DNA of 35,471 bases, from NCBI GenBank assembly GCA_028689585.1, contig JAQVCW010000037.1:1-35471 (forward strand). The letters run 5' to 3'. A program made the position numbers and the translations under genes. Under the pieces are notes generated by a model. The model was given only the letters and a program-made list of their open reading frames with translations. It did no database searches and was not told the DNA's origin. This document shows, piece after piece, positions 8,225-16,867 of the stretch; the stretch's first letter is position 1; every line of letters starts with the position of its first letter. The stretch is from Lachnospiraceae bacterium. GTDB lineage: Bacteria; Bacillota; Clostridia; Lachnospirales; Lachnospiraceae.

Positions 8225-8357
8225 TATCCTTACCCCACATTCTACCCATTTCAATATCGGCCCAGTGTCCGGCGATTATCACACAGCCACATAGGATAAA
8301 CATAGCAAGGACCAGAACGCCAAGGACGATTAAAAACACAACTTCAAATACTGTCAT
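8190..8357 (-). CDS. 55-residue membrane micro-protein
   Basis: The product begins MTVFEVVFLIVLGVLVLAMF and continues with a strongly hydrophobic segment to about residue 30, then a polar, charged tail (GKDNGEDTSDNKPS). AAGAAGGTG lies seven bases before the ATG. The start lies inside the end of the DUF6906-like gene and the end overlaps the 35-residue gene. It resembles phage inner-membrane micro-proteins; role unknown. Confidence 0.6.
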   Translation of the reverse strand: MTVFEVVFLIVLGVLVLAMFILCGCVIIAGHWADIEMGRMWGKDNGEDTSDNKPS

Positions 8358-8514
8358 GTGTAGACACCTTCTTAATAACCCGTTCCTTGCCGGAATATCG
8401 GTTTACGACTTGCATATACTCTAGTGTGTTCTTCTGGACCAGCCAGTTATAAGGGTCTAATCCTTTTGAACGTAAAAATTTCTTCTGGTTATACGTCGGC
8501 TTCTTCCCCTTCAT
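8344..8514 (-). CDS. DUF6906-like small protein
   Basis: This 56-residue basic product begins MKGKKPTYNQKKFLRSKGLD and continues PYNWLVQKNTLEYMQVV with a C-terminal GKERVIKKV. It matches the layout of the widespread small phage family DUF6906 (GKKPTxxQK...GLdp.NWLV.K...hR.tGk.R.I), recalled from memory. AGGAAGGGG precedes the ATG. The gene overlaps both neighbours. Function is unknown for the family. Confidence 0.7.
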   Translation of the reverse strand: MKGKKPTYNQKKFLRSKGLDPYNWLVQKNTLEYMQVVNRYSGKERVIKKVSTHDSI

Positions 8515-8821
8515 TGTCTGCCCCTTCCTGTTCTTCGGCTTCCGCTGCTACCTTTGCTTCTAAGTGTTCTACAGCCATCTTAAGGAACTTAAGGCGGCAA
8601 GTGTCGCAAAGGTCCGTAAAGTGGTGGTCGTCCTTCGGTGTGCCTAGTGTGACTTCTACCACGAAGCCAGTACACCCGGATACCGGCGTCTTAAGCGGTA
8701 CGGTATCGTGGGCTTTCTTCACGTAGTAGCTTTTACCCTGGCCGTTCGTGGTACGGTAATCGTCCGGCAGCTTCCTACTACAATAATCACAGTTGTACGT
8801 CGTTACTGTCTGTTCGCTCAT
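8489..8821 (-). CDS. Hypothetical zinc-binding protein
   Basis: This 110-residue protein has YNCDYCSRKL near residues 9-18 and LCDTCRLKF near 71-79, two CxxC pairs that could jointly bind Zn, followed by a long acidic helix (EAKVAAEAEEQEG). Its start overlaps the previous membrane micro-gene. No family assignment. Confidence 0.65.
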   Translation of the reverse strand: MSEQTVTTYNCDYCSRKLPDDYRTTNGQGKSYYVKKAHDTVPLKTPVSGCTGFVVEVTLGTPKDDHHFTDLCDTCRLKFLKMAVEHLEAKVAAEAEEQEGADNEGEEADV

Positions 8822-8930
8822 GCTTATCTTTTCCTTTCTTCTTAATGACGTCGCACACGCTACCGATAAGGCTAAGTACGGCTATCGTAGCGCATATAAT
8901 AGCCGCTATCATTACCTTTTCGGTAATCAT
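8787..8930 (-). CDS. 47-residue membrane micro-protein
   Basis: ATG at 8930 forms an ATGA overlap with the upstream stop. The product begins MITEKVMIAAIICATIAVLS; one hydrophobic helix (about residues 6-27) is followed by a basic KKKGKDKHER tail, the usual positive-inside arrangement. It runs 35 bp into the next gene. Function is unknown. Confidence 0.55.
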   Translation of the reverse strand: MITEKVMIAAIICATIAVLSLIGSVCDVIKKKGKDKHERTDSNDVQL

Positions 8931-9286
8931 TTCTTTGTACCATTGATTCGTAAGAACTCGTCCATAGCGTCTAAGGTCGCTTCCATCATGGCGCGGATAC
9001 CTTCTACGGCTGCTACGTCTTCCTGTCTGATACGTCCCTTACAATCCGCAATTTCTCCCATGCTCTGTAATTGCGTATACAGGCTTTCAATGTGTGGGGC
9101 GATAAGAATACCGTCTTTGTATTCCTCTTTACATCCTTCGCACTTGTGGCCTTCCTTTTTGGCTGTAGGCTTTCTTCCGATTTCCATACCTAATACGTCA
9201 ACCTCGGCGTTTTCTGGTAAACCTTCTAACAGGTCCTTTAAAAACTGTGGTACGCCTTCCTGGTTTAGAAATTCTGTTTTATTCAT
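8927..9286 (-). CDS. Hypothetical protein with internal CxxC
   Basis: This 119-residue acidic protein has CEGCKEEY at about residues 49-56 and a lone Cys near 82. The C-terminal half looks helical (VEGIRAMMEATLDAMDEFL). It starts four bases after the metallopeptidase stop and ends in an ATGA overlap with the next micro-gene. No family recognised. Confidence 0.6.
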   Translation of the reverse strand: MNKTEFLNQEGVPQFLKDLLEGLPENAEVDVLGMEIGRKPTAKKEGHKCEGCKEEYKDGILIAPHIESLYTQLQSMGEIADCKGRIRQEDVAAVEGIRAMMEATLDAMDEFLRINGTKK

Positions 9287-9290
9287 AGTG

Positions 9291-9890
9291 TTAATTCTCC
9301 TTATCTGGTTTTATTTTGGTTAAGTCGTTATCCTGTAGAAAATAAAGTATCTGCCAGGCTAACGCTTCTACGAATGGTTCCTTGCTTTCGTACCCGCCAG
9401 CTACAGCTTCAAATAGCATAGCGTGGGCGCACTCATGGATTATTACGTATAGTAAAATATCGCGTTCCATGGTCTGCTTAACTCGTATTCTGGCTAGGTC
9501 ATATATAACCTGTCCGCCTAAGTTATCCTTCTTCAATTCCTCGAAGTCCCCATACTCTATGGTGTACGGTATACCATTTATCCATAGGGAATTAGGTAAG
9601 GGCTTGTCGCCCTTTACCCAGTCCAGGTTATTGTCGATAACGAACCGGTTAAGTACACTTCCTACACAGCGGTAATAGCGTTCTGTGTTCTTCTCTGTCA
9701 TTCCGGCAGCTTCCAGTAAAAGGTGTGTGATTTCCCACATGAAATACTGGCGCTTCCTTGCTGGTGCTGCCTGGTCTGTTACGTTGATTTCCTGGCGGTC
9801 TGGTAATACTTCATAGCTATACCCTTCTTCTGGTATGCCAACCTTGTACGGGATACGACAAACTGTTATAGTCTTCGGTAGATTAGTCAT
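9291..9890 (-). CDS. ImmA/IrrE-like metallopeptidase with duplicated domain
   Basis: Residues about 103-190 form a zincin-like domain with IIHECAHAMLFEA (HExxH at 152-156) and a downstream Glu in EPFVEALA (about 175), typical of small ImmA/IrrE-type phage metallopeptidases. Residues about 10-90 look like a diverged copy of the same domain. RIPYKV pairs with GIPYTI, WEITHLLLEA with HECAHAMLFE, and LNRFVIDNNLDW with the C-terminal LQDNDL region. In the first copy the first metal-binding His is Trp, so it is probably catalytically dead. ImmA-like proteases cleave phage repressors; here a target among the XRE regulators is possible but unproven. Confidence 0.75.
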   Translation of the reverse strand: MTNLPKTITVCRIPYKVGIPEEGYSYEVLPDRQEINVTDQAAPARKRQYFMWEITHLLLEAAGMTEKNTERYYRCVGSVLNRFVIDNNLDWVKGDKPLPNSLWINGIPYTIEYGDFEELKKDNLGGQVIYDLARIRVKQTMERDILLYVIIHECAHAMLFEAVAGGYESKEPFVEALAWQILYFLQDNDLTKIKPDKEN

Positions 9891-10071
9891 AGCCTAGGTC
9901 CCCCTTAAGTTCGTCTATAAGGTCGCTGGCTTCTTCCTTTGTAAGTTCGTCTAACGGTGTGTCTGTGTATTCCTCTAAGGTATATTCTGCCTGGTCTAAC
10001 AGGGTTTCTATGTAGTCCTTCTGGCTTTCTGTTGCAAGTATACCCATCTCTCTTAAAAGTTCCATATCCAT
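9883..10071 (-). CDS. Small 'ATExQ...YI' helical domain protein
   Basis: This 62-residue acidic protein starts MDMELL (GGGGTG seven bases upstream; the earlier ATG at 10116 lies inside the upstream gene). ATESQKDYIETLL followed by LTKEEASDLIDELKG is a two-helix pattern common at the C-terminus or as a stand-alone unit in phage proteins (DUF3072-like). A nucleic-acid-linked role is often assumed; function remains unknown. Confidence 0.6.
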   Translation of the reverse strand: MDMELLREMGILATESQKDYIETLLDQAEYTLEEYTDTPLDELTKEEASDLIDELKGDLGYD

Positions 10072-10075
10072 AGCC

Positions 10076-10273
10076 TTACACCCCTTTGTACTCGTTTGCG
10101 ATACAATCCTTATCACGCTTACCGACGACGCTATTAAAGTATCTACAATACAGTTCTCCTTTAAAGCGGTAGGCGCCGCCGCAATTTTCGCTACACATGG
10201 TAGGCTTACCGCGTTTCGTGGAAAAGACTACGGTATTACCGTCCGGGTCGCGTGTTAATTTACGTGCTGTCAT
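10076..10273 (-). CDS. Hypothetical Cys-containing protein
   Basis: This 65-residue product starts MTARKLTRDPDGNTVVFS. I chose this ATG because AAAGGGGACG precedes it and the upstream gene stops just before. Four Cys (MCSENC, LYCRY, DCIAN) could form a small metal site. Family unknown. Confidence 0.55.
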   Translation of the reverse strand: MTARKLTRDPDGNTVVFSTKRGKPTMCSENCGGAYRFKGELYCRYFNSVVGKRDKDCIANEYKGV

Positions 10274-10275
10274 AC

Positions 10276-10905
10276 TTAAGCGTCCCCTTTCCAGCCAGGC
10301 CACGCCTTACCAGTCTTTTCCTTAACCAGTTGGCCGTAGTTTTCTTCCAGGGCTTCTAGCATTTCCGTAGCTTGTGAAAAGTTACGGGTCTTTCCGTCGT
10401 TCGCTACCTGTAAAAGGTAATCGTCGTCGGCAAGTTCTGGTATCACTATATGTACTTCCTTGTTTAGAAGGTCTACTAACTTCCCTTCCTCTAAAACGTC
10501 TGTCGGTGTTTCCCCGTTTACCTCATATATGAACATTATTTCTACATCATTGATAACCTTCGTTACACCCTTACATATAAAGTGGTTCCCCAGATAGATA
10601 GGTCGAAGCGTAATAGGCCGTATAGCTAGTTCGCTTTCTACTTCCTTCTTTACGCCAGGCGGTATAATATCGTCTTCCCTTTCTACGTGATAGGCCAGAA
10701 TGTCAAGTCCTGGCGCGATAGCAAACACGCCAGGCGGTCCGCCTTTTTCTTCCGGCGTCCACCCTTCCATAAAGGCGCCGCTTTCTATATCGTTCTTGGT
10801 ATCCAGGAACATTTTTAAAAGGTCGTTGTTGTCTGGTTCTTCTTTATCCGGCGTCATTTCCACCCGATAGCTACCGATAGCGGTTACAATAACCATACGA
10901 TACAT
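10276..10905 (-). CDS. Hypothetical protein
   Basis: This 209-residue acidic alpha/beta protein starts MYRMVIVTAIGSYRVEM. It has no membrane segments or Cys clusters. The central part (YLGNHFICKGVTKVI...IMFIYEVNGE) looks like a beta-rich domain. It directly follows the coiled-coil membrane protein with no spacer. No family recognised. Confidence 0.6.
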   Translation of the reverse strand: MYRMVIVTAIGSYRVEMTPDKEEPDNNDLLKMFLDTKNDIESGAFMEGWTPEEKGGPPGVFAIAPGLDILAYHVEREDDIIPPGVKKEVESELAIRPITLRPIYLGNHFICKGVTKVINDVEIMFIYEVNGETPTDVLEEGKLVDLLNKEVHIVIPELADDDYLLQVANDGKTRNFSQATEMLEALEENYGQLVKEKTGKAWPGWKGDA

Positions 10906-11211
10906 TTAGCCCACCCCCAATATAAATAAAAGTCCGATAATAACCATACCTTCCACGATTGCTAAGACCTTCCAGTTAGTAAGTCTTTTCGCTAACGTGG
11001 CACTTACAGCGTTGGCGTGTTCCACCTTCTTATACTGTAAGTCTGCCACGTTCTCTAAATTCGTAGATTTATCCTGGAAAAAGTCGCGCTGCTTCTTCAC
11101 TACGTCCAGTTCGTTTCTGGCTTCTGTAAGTTGATACTCTAACATATCCACTTCTAACTTGTTCCGTACCATAGGTTCCCGCTTATACGGTGTCTTTTGT
11201 TTCGGTGCCAT
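10906..11211 (-). CDS. Coiled-coil protein with C-terminal membrane anchor
   Basis: In this 101-residue protein, residues about 15-70 are a charged heptad-like coiled coil (EYQLTEARNELDVVKKQRDF). The last about 20 residues form one hydrophobic helix (VLAIVEGMVIIGLLFILGVG), making it a tail-anchored protein. It overlaps the polymerase stop by 29 bp. It might tether replication proteins to the membrane or act in host takeover; both are guesses. Confidence 0.65.
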   Translation of the reverse strand: MAPKQKTPYKREPMVRNKLEVDMLEYQLTEARNELDVVKKQRDFFQDKSTNLENVADLQYKKVEHANAVSATLAKRLTNWKVLAIVEGMVIIGLLFILGVG

Positions 11212-13732
11212 GGTCTAACCCCCTTGCTTTGTTCCATTCTTCCAGGCTCATTTTGTTACCCCAGCTGTAGGCTACGCTTGCTTCGGCTTCCAGCTTTACC
11301 GGGAAGTCCTTAAGCGGCGGTATCTCCATTACGTCTTCTTGCCATTTCGCGTAGGTGTTTACTAACTCTGGGTCGTCGTCCAGTTCCACTATAATTTCGT
11401 CGTGAATCTGGGCTACCATATCTGTATGTCCGTGTAATATGAAAGGCTTACAGCTTAGAAGTTCCTTCGTTCTTACCTCGAAGCCGTCCCATATAGTGAC
11501 GTCTATACCGTTATGTACAGCGGTGTCTAGTCCACATTTTTCATATACGGTATTCTGGGCGCGTTTCATAATATCCGCCGCGCTTCCCTGTACAGGTGTG
11601 TTACCGGCTCGTCTTTCATCTTCTCCACGGGTGTAACGGTTGCTGCTATTGATAGCTGGAAGAAGGCGCTTATATCCGTATATCGTTTCCGCGTATCCGG
11701 TTTCCCTTGCCAGTATCTTAGCGGCTACTTGCATACGTGGGATACCTGGGTACGTCTTCATAACGGCGTCTACAATCTTCTTACATTCTGGTAAGGATTT
11801 ACGCATACCCATTTTCTTAAAGGTTCTCTGTAGTGCGTATTCCGTACCACCATACACAGAACCGAAGTTACCAGCCTTAGCGCCGCTTCGTTCATGCTTC
11901 GTTACCTCTGCTTCCGGTTTACCTGTCATGGTAGCGGCTGTCTTTCTGTGTAGGTCTTCGTGGTCCCTAAAGGCTTTTCGCATAACCTCGCAGCCGGACT
12001 TCCAGGCTGTTAGTCGAAGTTCAAACCCGCTTTCATCTTCCAGAAGGAATACCTTACCGGCTTCGGCCGTATAGAAGTTTCGCACCCCTAGTTCGTCGTT
12101 GTCTGGTCGCGGTACATTCTGCCCGTTCGGACTACTGGACGCTAGGCGGGCTGTCTCTGTCCATGGCTCGTAGTGTGCGTGTATTCTTCCGGTAACCGGA
12201 TTAAGGTACTTTTCCCTTCCTTCTACGTGGGAAGATAATAGGGTAGAATACTTTTGAATAGTCTGCATACTCTGTAGGAACTTAATACCTATATCCTTGT
12301 ACTTATGCTGTTCCCGCTGTGCGATACGAATACGTCTTATTTCAGCTGTCGTATAATCACGTGGCCATAGTAAACGCTGGTCTTCGTAGCTTAAGTCCAG
12401 GTCTACTATTTTCCATTCTTCCGGTAACTCTGCTTCCAGGTACTTTTCTTCGTCCGGGTCTACCAGGTTGTTTTCTAACATAAAAATCATATCCATAAGG
12501 GCGTTACCGTCTAGGCTAGGGTCGTGTGTCTTATCAGACCAGGCAGCCGCCGGAAGTTTTAGGGTATCGAAGATAAAAGACTTTACGTCCTTCGTCTTTC
12601 CACTTACCCCTATGTTAAGGTCTTTAATGCCTACGCTTGCGGCTAAGTCCTTCATAGTCTGGCCGGCAATCTCAATAGCGTTCTGGGCTTCTTCTCTCTT
12701 TACCTGGGATACGTCGGTATTCCATTTCATGCCCCAGTATTCCATAATTCCGGTTACCCTGGTAAATGGCATTTCAATACCTTTAAGCCAGTCGGAATAG
12801 GTCGGGTATAATTCGTTATCGTTGCTTATCTGTTTCCCTACTTCGTCCCAGTAAAGGTAGTGCTGTACGGCGTAGTCGCTATCCTCACAGCAATAGCTTA
12901 AGGCGTCGTGTTCGTCGTTCGGTACCTGGTCGAAAAACAGGGCGTTATTTCTTTCCAGTACGCTACTAAATTCTGGCATCTGTACGCCGAAGATTTCCTT
13001 AGTCATAGGCTTAAGACCTTTACCTACATATGGGCGCTTCGGGTTCTTAATCTTGTGTGGTAGTAAAAGCTGTGATAATCGTATCCAGGCTATAAATGGG
13101 TCAGCACATGGCATAAGGATATATTTACCGTATTTCGCCGTAAATTTCGTTTCAAAGTTCATGTTTACGGCTATCTTTACTATCTTTGTACTTGTAAAGA
13201 AATACTTTTCTAATGTATCGAAAAGCCTACTACGTGCTTCGCTTCTGGAAAGTGCCGGCTCAAACTGATTAGCCCCCGGATTATCTATAAATATGGCCCT
13301 GGCTTCGTCACACGCTGCCGATAAAGACATAGCGCATACTTCCGCTTTCCATGGGTCTAAGTTTACGTCTTTGGTCCAGGCGTCTAGCGCCTTTCCTTCT
13401 ACTGGGTTTCCGTCTTCGTCTACCGGTGGTACTCTATGGTCCCTATCTCCGCTTGTTTCGTAGTCGAAGCCACCTAAGCCTGTTTCTTCACAGCGCTTAC
13501 AGTAGTCTTCTACTTCTTTTACGGTACACAGTGCCTTGTAGTCCTTAAATCCCTGTTTACGAAGGGACGGCCACTTAATCGGCCATTCCCCAGGCTTTCG
13601 TCTATTTGCCATGCAATCGGCCAGGGACGACCCTACAGCTTCATTAGCTGTAGGCTCTGCCTGTTCTGCCTTCTTCGGTGTTACCCTGGAAGCAAGACCG
13701 CCGTTTACTGGAAACATATTACTTAAATTCAA
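11183..13732 (-). CDS. DNA polymerase, family A, with 3'-5' exonuclease
   Basis: This 849-residue replicative polymerase has all family A signatures. Exo I is FDYETSG (D90, E92) and exo III is YCCED (Y280, D284). Exo II reads NMNFET, with Glu where Asp is usual, so proofreading may be altered. The polymerase motifs are ARLASSSPNGQNVPR (528-542), motif A DESGFELR (566-573), motif B RSGAKAGNFGSVYGG (615-629) and motif C HDE (777-779). There is no 5'-nuclease domain. The start is TTG at 13732 with GGGGGT eight bases upstream; the first ATG is five codons later and too far from the site. It follows the primase-helicase directly, giving a replisome operon. Confidence 0.95.
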   Translation of the reverse strand: MNLSNMFPVNGGLASRVTPKKAEQAEPTANEAVGSSLADCMANRRKPGEWPIKWPSLRKQGFKDYKALCTVKEVEDYCKRCEETGLGGFDYETSGDRDHRVPPVDEDGNPVEGKALDAWTKDVNLDPWKAEVCAMSLSAACDEARAIFIDNPGANQFEPALSRSEARSRLFDTLEKYFFTSTKIVKIAVNMNFETKFTAKYGKYILMPCADPFIAWIRLSQLLLPHKIKNPKRPYVGKGLKPMTKEIFGVQMPEFSSVLERNNALFFDQVPNDEHDALSYCCEDSDYAVQHYLYWDEVGKQISNDNELYPTYSDWLKGIEMPFTRVTGIMEYWGMKWNTDVSQVKREEAQNAIEIAGQTMKDLAASVGIKDLNIGVSGKTKDVKSFIFDTLKLPAAAWSDKTHDPSLDGNALMDMIFMLENNLVDPDEEKYLEAELPEEWKIVDLDLSYEDQRLLWPRDYTTAEIRRIRIAQREQHKYKDIGIKFLQSMQTIQKYSTLLSSHVEGREKYLNPVTGRIHAHYEPWTETARLASSSPNGQNVPRPDNDELGVRNFYTAEAGKVFLLEDESGFELRLTAWKSGCEVMRKAFRDHEDLHRKTAATMTGKPEAEVTKHERSGAKAGNFGSVYGGTEYALQRTFKKMGMRKSLPECKKIVDAVMKTYPGIPRMQVAAKILARETGYAETIYGYKRLLPAINSSNRYTRGEDERRAGNTPVQGSAADIMKRAQNTVYEKCGLDTAVHNGIDVTIWDGFEVRTKELLSCKPFILHGHTDMVAQIHDEIIVELDDDPELVNTYAKWQEDVMEIPPLKDFPVKLEAEASVAYSWGNKMSLEEWNKARGLDHGTETKDTV

Positions 13733-13747
13733 ATTAGTACCCCCTTC

Positions 13748-16700
13748 TTAAATTCCGTCGTCTATGTGGTCGAAAAGTCCCATTTCAAAACACTTTGAAA
13801 TGTAGGAATTAAAGCGCGGTGTTTTCCTGTATCCGCCGCTTGTCATGGTAAGCATACGAAGGCGTACACATTGATTTATAACCGCCTTTGCTTCTTCCTT
13901 TTCAATACTTAACATAGCTTCCACGTCGCCCAGTCTTAAGTATTTCTGTCGGGCGAAAAGGTCTATAAACTCGTTATACTTGCTGGGTGTCTTTAAGGTA
14001 TCCAGCTTTCTAAGTTCCTTTGTGATTTTCTCGAATTTATCCCCTAATATTTCTTCTGATACTGCCAGCCTTGCATAGTAGTTAAGGCCGCACCCTGGGG
14101 CGTTATACAGCTGTACCAGATAGTCATATATAAAGGTTACGTGTGCCGGGTATACGGTAATCCTTTCCCCGGATTCGTCCACACTATGGGTAAGTGACGC
14201 CAGCGCTACGGATAGTCTGGCTATCTTATTTCTTTGGTCGGAAGGCGATACCAGCGGTACGTCGGTAGCGTTTCCATATACCTTAGATAATTTCGTGGAC
14301 ACATTTAATAATTCGTCTATCGTCCCAGGTAAAAATGTTACCTGTTCTGGTGTCCTACTCCACGCAAATAACACATTATTCTTAAGTGTTTCTTCCCCTA
14401 ACACTCTAGGGAAAGACGGTAGCGTTTTGTTATACTTTTCCGGGTTTACGTCGGTGGCTCTCATAAAAATAGAAAAGTCGAACCGCCGTATATCCTCGTT
14501 GTTAAAAATGTCCTTAAGGCTTTCTACACCCTGGGCGTAGTCTGCTAGTCTCTTGCCTTTCGGCGCGTTACCGGATAGTACCGCACGTACTCTACAAGGG
14601 GTTTCTGCTGTTACAGCCCTTTTAACTTCCAGCTTTCCGTCGGAACGGGCTAAAGTCATTTCCCCGTATTCGTCCTTCTGTATGCCGGTATCTTCGTCTA
14701 CCCATATCAGTTCTTTATCTGCCAGCGGCCAGGCACCCCATACAATGTACCAGCTGCCCCGGTTACCCTGTTCCATCTTGTAAGTAAGACCGGTACGGCT
14801 TGTACTTTCGGCGTTTACCCTGTTACCTAATCCTATGTACTTCATAATCTTTTCAATAAGGGCAGATTTACCGGTACCTGTATCGCCGACTATCTTAAGT
14901 TCCGCCCAGCCCCTTATCAGCTCTGTATCCCATGGGACACGGAAACGAAGGATACTGTGGTAAACAAGTAGAAGGCCTAGTAGAACTTCGTCACGTTCTA
15001 CGATATGGGTTATGTTATAGGTAAGGTCGTTAAGGATTGTACCCAGCTTCGACGCGATAGCTTCTACTGTCATGCTTTCCGGTCGTAGGTTCTCTAAATC
15101 TTCCCGTACTTCTTCGGTAAGCTGGAAACTTTCTACGACGTCCTGTAGTGGCTTTACGTCTGTTACCAGTATCGTACTTTCCTGGTTCTTAGGGTGCGGA
15201 TACATATAGCCGCTTATCTCGTAATACTTATTTGTTTCTATCTTCATGTTACCGATAGAATAAATCTTACGAAGTACGTAGCTTCCTTTATCTTCTTCCT
15301 TTACGGCGTCTTCTTCCGCCATAGGGATTACTAAAAGTTCGTCTACGTTCACTGTCTCTACGGTAGTCGTGTCATACTTAGCACACGCCGGAATACCGGA
15401 TATTTCCCGAAGTATTCCCTTAATATTGTCGTCGCCTGTTTCTGTCATTTGAATAAGTTCCCTGTTATGGGCGTTTAGTTCTTTGTAAGCCGTCGCCGTT
15501 GGAATATTAAGCAGCGGACAGCCGTACTTCTTACACTTTTCCTGTCCCCAGCAAGAATATTCTATCTTTTTAGGGACTACGTAAGGCGTGTGTTTCTTAC
15601 CAGCTACCATTACTCGGGTGGTAATCAGCCTTCCGGTAAGTGTGGCGTCGGAAGTCTTCGCCAGTGGAAGTGCTAAGGCTTCTTCTTCTACTGTTTCTAA
15701 ATTCCCCTTAATACAGTGGCACATATCCCCAGCACATGGTACGCGGTCGTAGTCCTTATCGCCTTTCTTCTTTTCCCCGTGAAGGGAACGGATATAGGCA
15801 CACCCAAACTGGTAGTCTTTTTCACTGCTATACACTGATTCTATTACGTTTCTGGTGTTCGCTTTACGTTGCTGTACACTGTAGCGGCTATCAGCGCTGG
15901 TAAACTTAACTACCCATTCTTCCAGGGTGGCCGTAGCTTCTTCCTTCGTATAGCCGGCAGCCTTAAAATAGCAACAAAGTTGTACAGTTGCGTTATTTCT
16001 ATCGCCGTCCTTCTTCCACCCGTTGGCTAGAATATCCTGTACACATACCGGCGGCTTATCCTTTGTAAATACGTATTCCGTCTTATTCCGCTTATCGGAT
16101 ACCGTGGCCGCTGCTTCCTCATACTCTTTCAATTTGTCAGCGAAGAACGCGCCAGCCTTTGGACGTTTCCTTACGGTCTTTCCTTCTTCCCTCTGTATCG
16201 TCTGCCCGGTTCTTGCCCTCTCTTTAATATCATCTAAGGACAGTTCCTTAAGCAGCTGTAGGTTAAGTTCGATTTTGTAAAGTCCCGTCTTCTGGTGTCT
16301 GGAATATGGCAAACGTAACATACGTTTTACTGTGTAAACCACAAGGTCTACAGCTTTTAAAGGTTCTACATACTCTACCGGTCTTCCTTCTTCGTCTTCC
16401 TTTTCCTGGACGTCGCCAAGGTGGTAACGAAGATAACCGGCGATATGCTTATAAACCCTTTGTAAATCTTTTCTAGGCTCTACCCCTAGCGCCCGTTCGT
16501 CTACTAAGATATGGAAGCCTTTAGAACCGGAAAAGTAAATATGTATATCCTGGTCCTGTATATCCATTTCCTGTGTGAAAAATTCCACCAGCTTAATAGC
16601 TTCTCCCTGGGCTACGGTAGGGTCACTGTCAAAGTCAAGGTCGAAGTACAGCGGGGCTAAAAATTCTTCCCCGTCTGTCTTCTTTTCATTTGCGTATTTT

Positions 16701-16852
16701 TGGACCGTGGCAAAACAATTAAAGTCTTTCGCTTCTTCGTGCTGCCACGTTGGTACGTCGTCTATATGCTTGCGCTTCCAAGGACTACTTTTACCGTTTT
16801 CGTCACACTGGTAGACGTCTACGTACACATATTCCTTATTTTGTTTTGCCAT
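13748..16852 (-). CDS. AEP primase fused to MCM-like AAA+ helicase
   Basis: This 1034-residue fusion begins with an archaeo-eukaryotic primase domain: catalytic FDLDFDSD (71-77), SGSKGFH (108-114), an AVD acid (169) and RLPYSRHQKTG (180-190). A PriCT-like helical region (about 265-345) and two Cys clusters follow (C351, C373, C378, C380; then C434, C440, C445). The C-terminal ATPase has Walker A GDTGTGKS (656-663), Walker B LIWVDE (715-720), a sensor AVLSGNAPKG (757-766) and an arginine-finger RRFDF (789-793), in the order seen in MCM/archaeal helicases. It would unwind and prime the fork. The ATG follows AGGGGGCC. Whether the AAA+ part is a true MCM or a related superfamily 3/6 helicase needs profile comparison. 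Confidence 0.85.
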   Translation of the reverse strand: MAKQNKEYVYVDVYQCDENGKSSPWKRKHIDDVPTWQHEEAKDFNCFATVQKYANEKKTDGEEFLAPLYFDLDFDSDPTVAQGEAIKLVEFFTQEMDIQDQDIHIYFSGSKGFHILVDERALGVEPRKDLQRVYKHIAGYLRYHLGDVQEKEDEEGRPVEYVEPLKAVDLVVYTVKRMLRLPYSRHQKTGLYKIELNLQLLKELSLDDIKERARTGQTIQREEGKTVRKRPKAGAFFADKLKEYEEAAATVSDKRNKTEYVFTKDKPPVCVQDILANGWKKDGDRNNATVQLCCYFKAAGYTKEEATATLEEWVVKFTSADSRYSVQQRKANTRNVIESVYSSEKDYQFGCAYIRSLHGEKKKGDKDYDRVPCAGDMCHCIKGNLETVEEEALALPLAKTSDATLTGRLITTRVMVAGKKHTPYVVPKKIEYSCWGQEKCKKYGCPLLNIPTATAYKELNAHNRELIQMTETGDDNIKGILREISGIPACAKYDTTTVETVNVDELLVIPMAEEDAVKEEDKGSYVLRKIYSIGNMKIETNKYYEISGYMYPHPKNQESTILVTDVKPLQDVVESFQLTEEVREDLENLRPESMTVEAIASKLGTILNDLTYNITHIVERDEVLLGLLLVYHSILRFRVPWDTELIRGWAELKIVGDTGTGKSALIEKIMKYIGLGNRVNAESTSRTGLTYKMEQGNRGSWYIVWGAWPLADKELIWVDEDTGIQKDEYGEMTLARSDGKLEVKRAVTAETPCRVRAVLSGNAPKGKRLADYAQGVESLKDIFNNEDIRRFDFSIFMRATDVNPEKYNKTLPSFPRVLGEETLKNNVLFAWSRTPEQVTFLPGTIDELLNVSTKLSKVYGNATDVPLVSPSDQRNKIARLSVALASLTHSVDESGERITVYPAHVTFIYDYLVQLYNAPGCGLNYYARLAVSEEILGDKFEKITKELRKLDTLKTPSKYNEFIDLFARQKYLRLGDVEAMLSIEKEEAKAVINQCVRLRMLTMTSGGYRKTPRFNSYISKCFEMGLFDHIDDGI

Positions 16853-16867
16853 TATCTAGGCCCCCTG

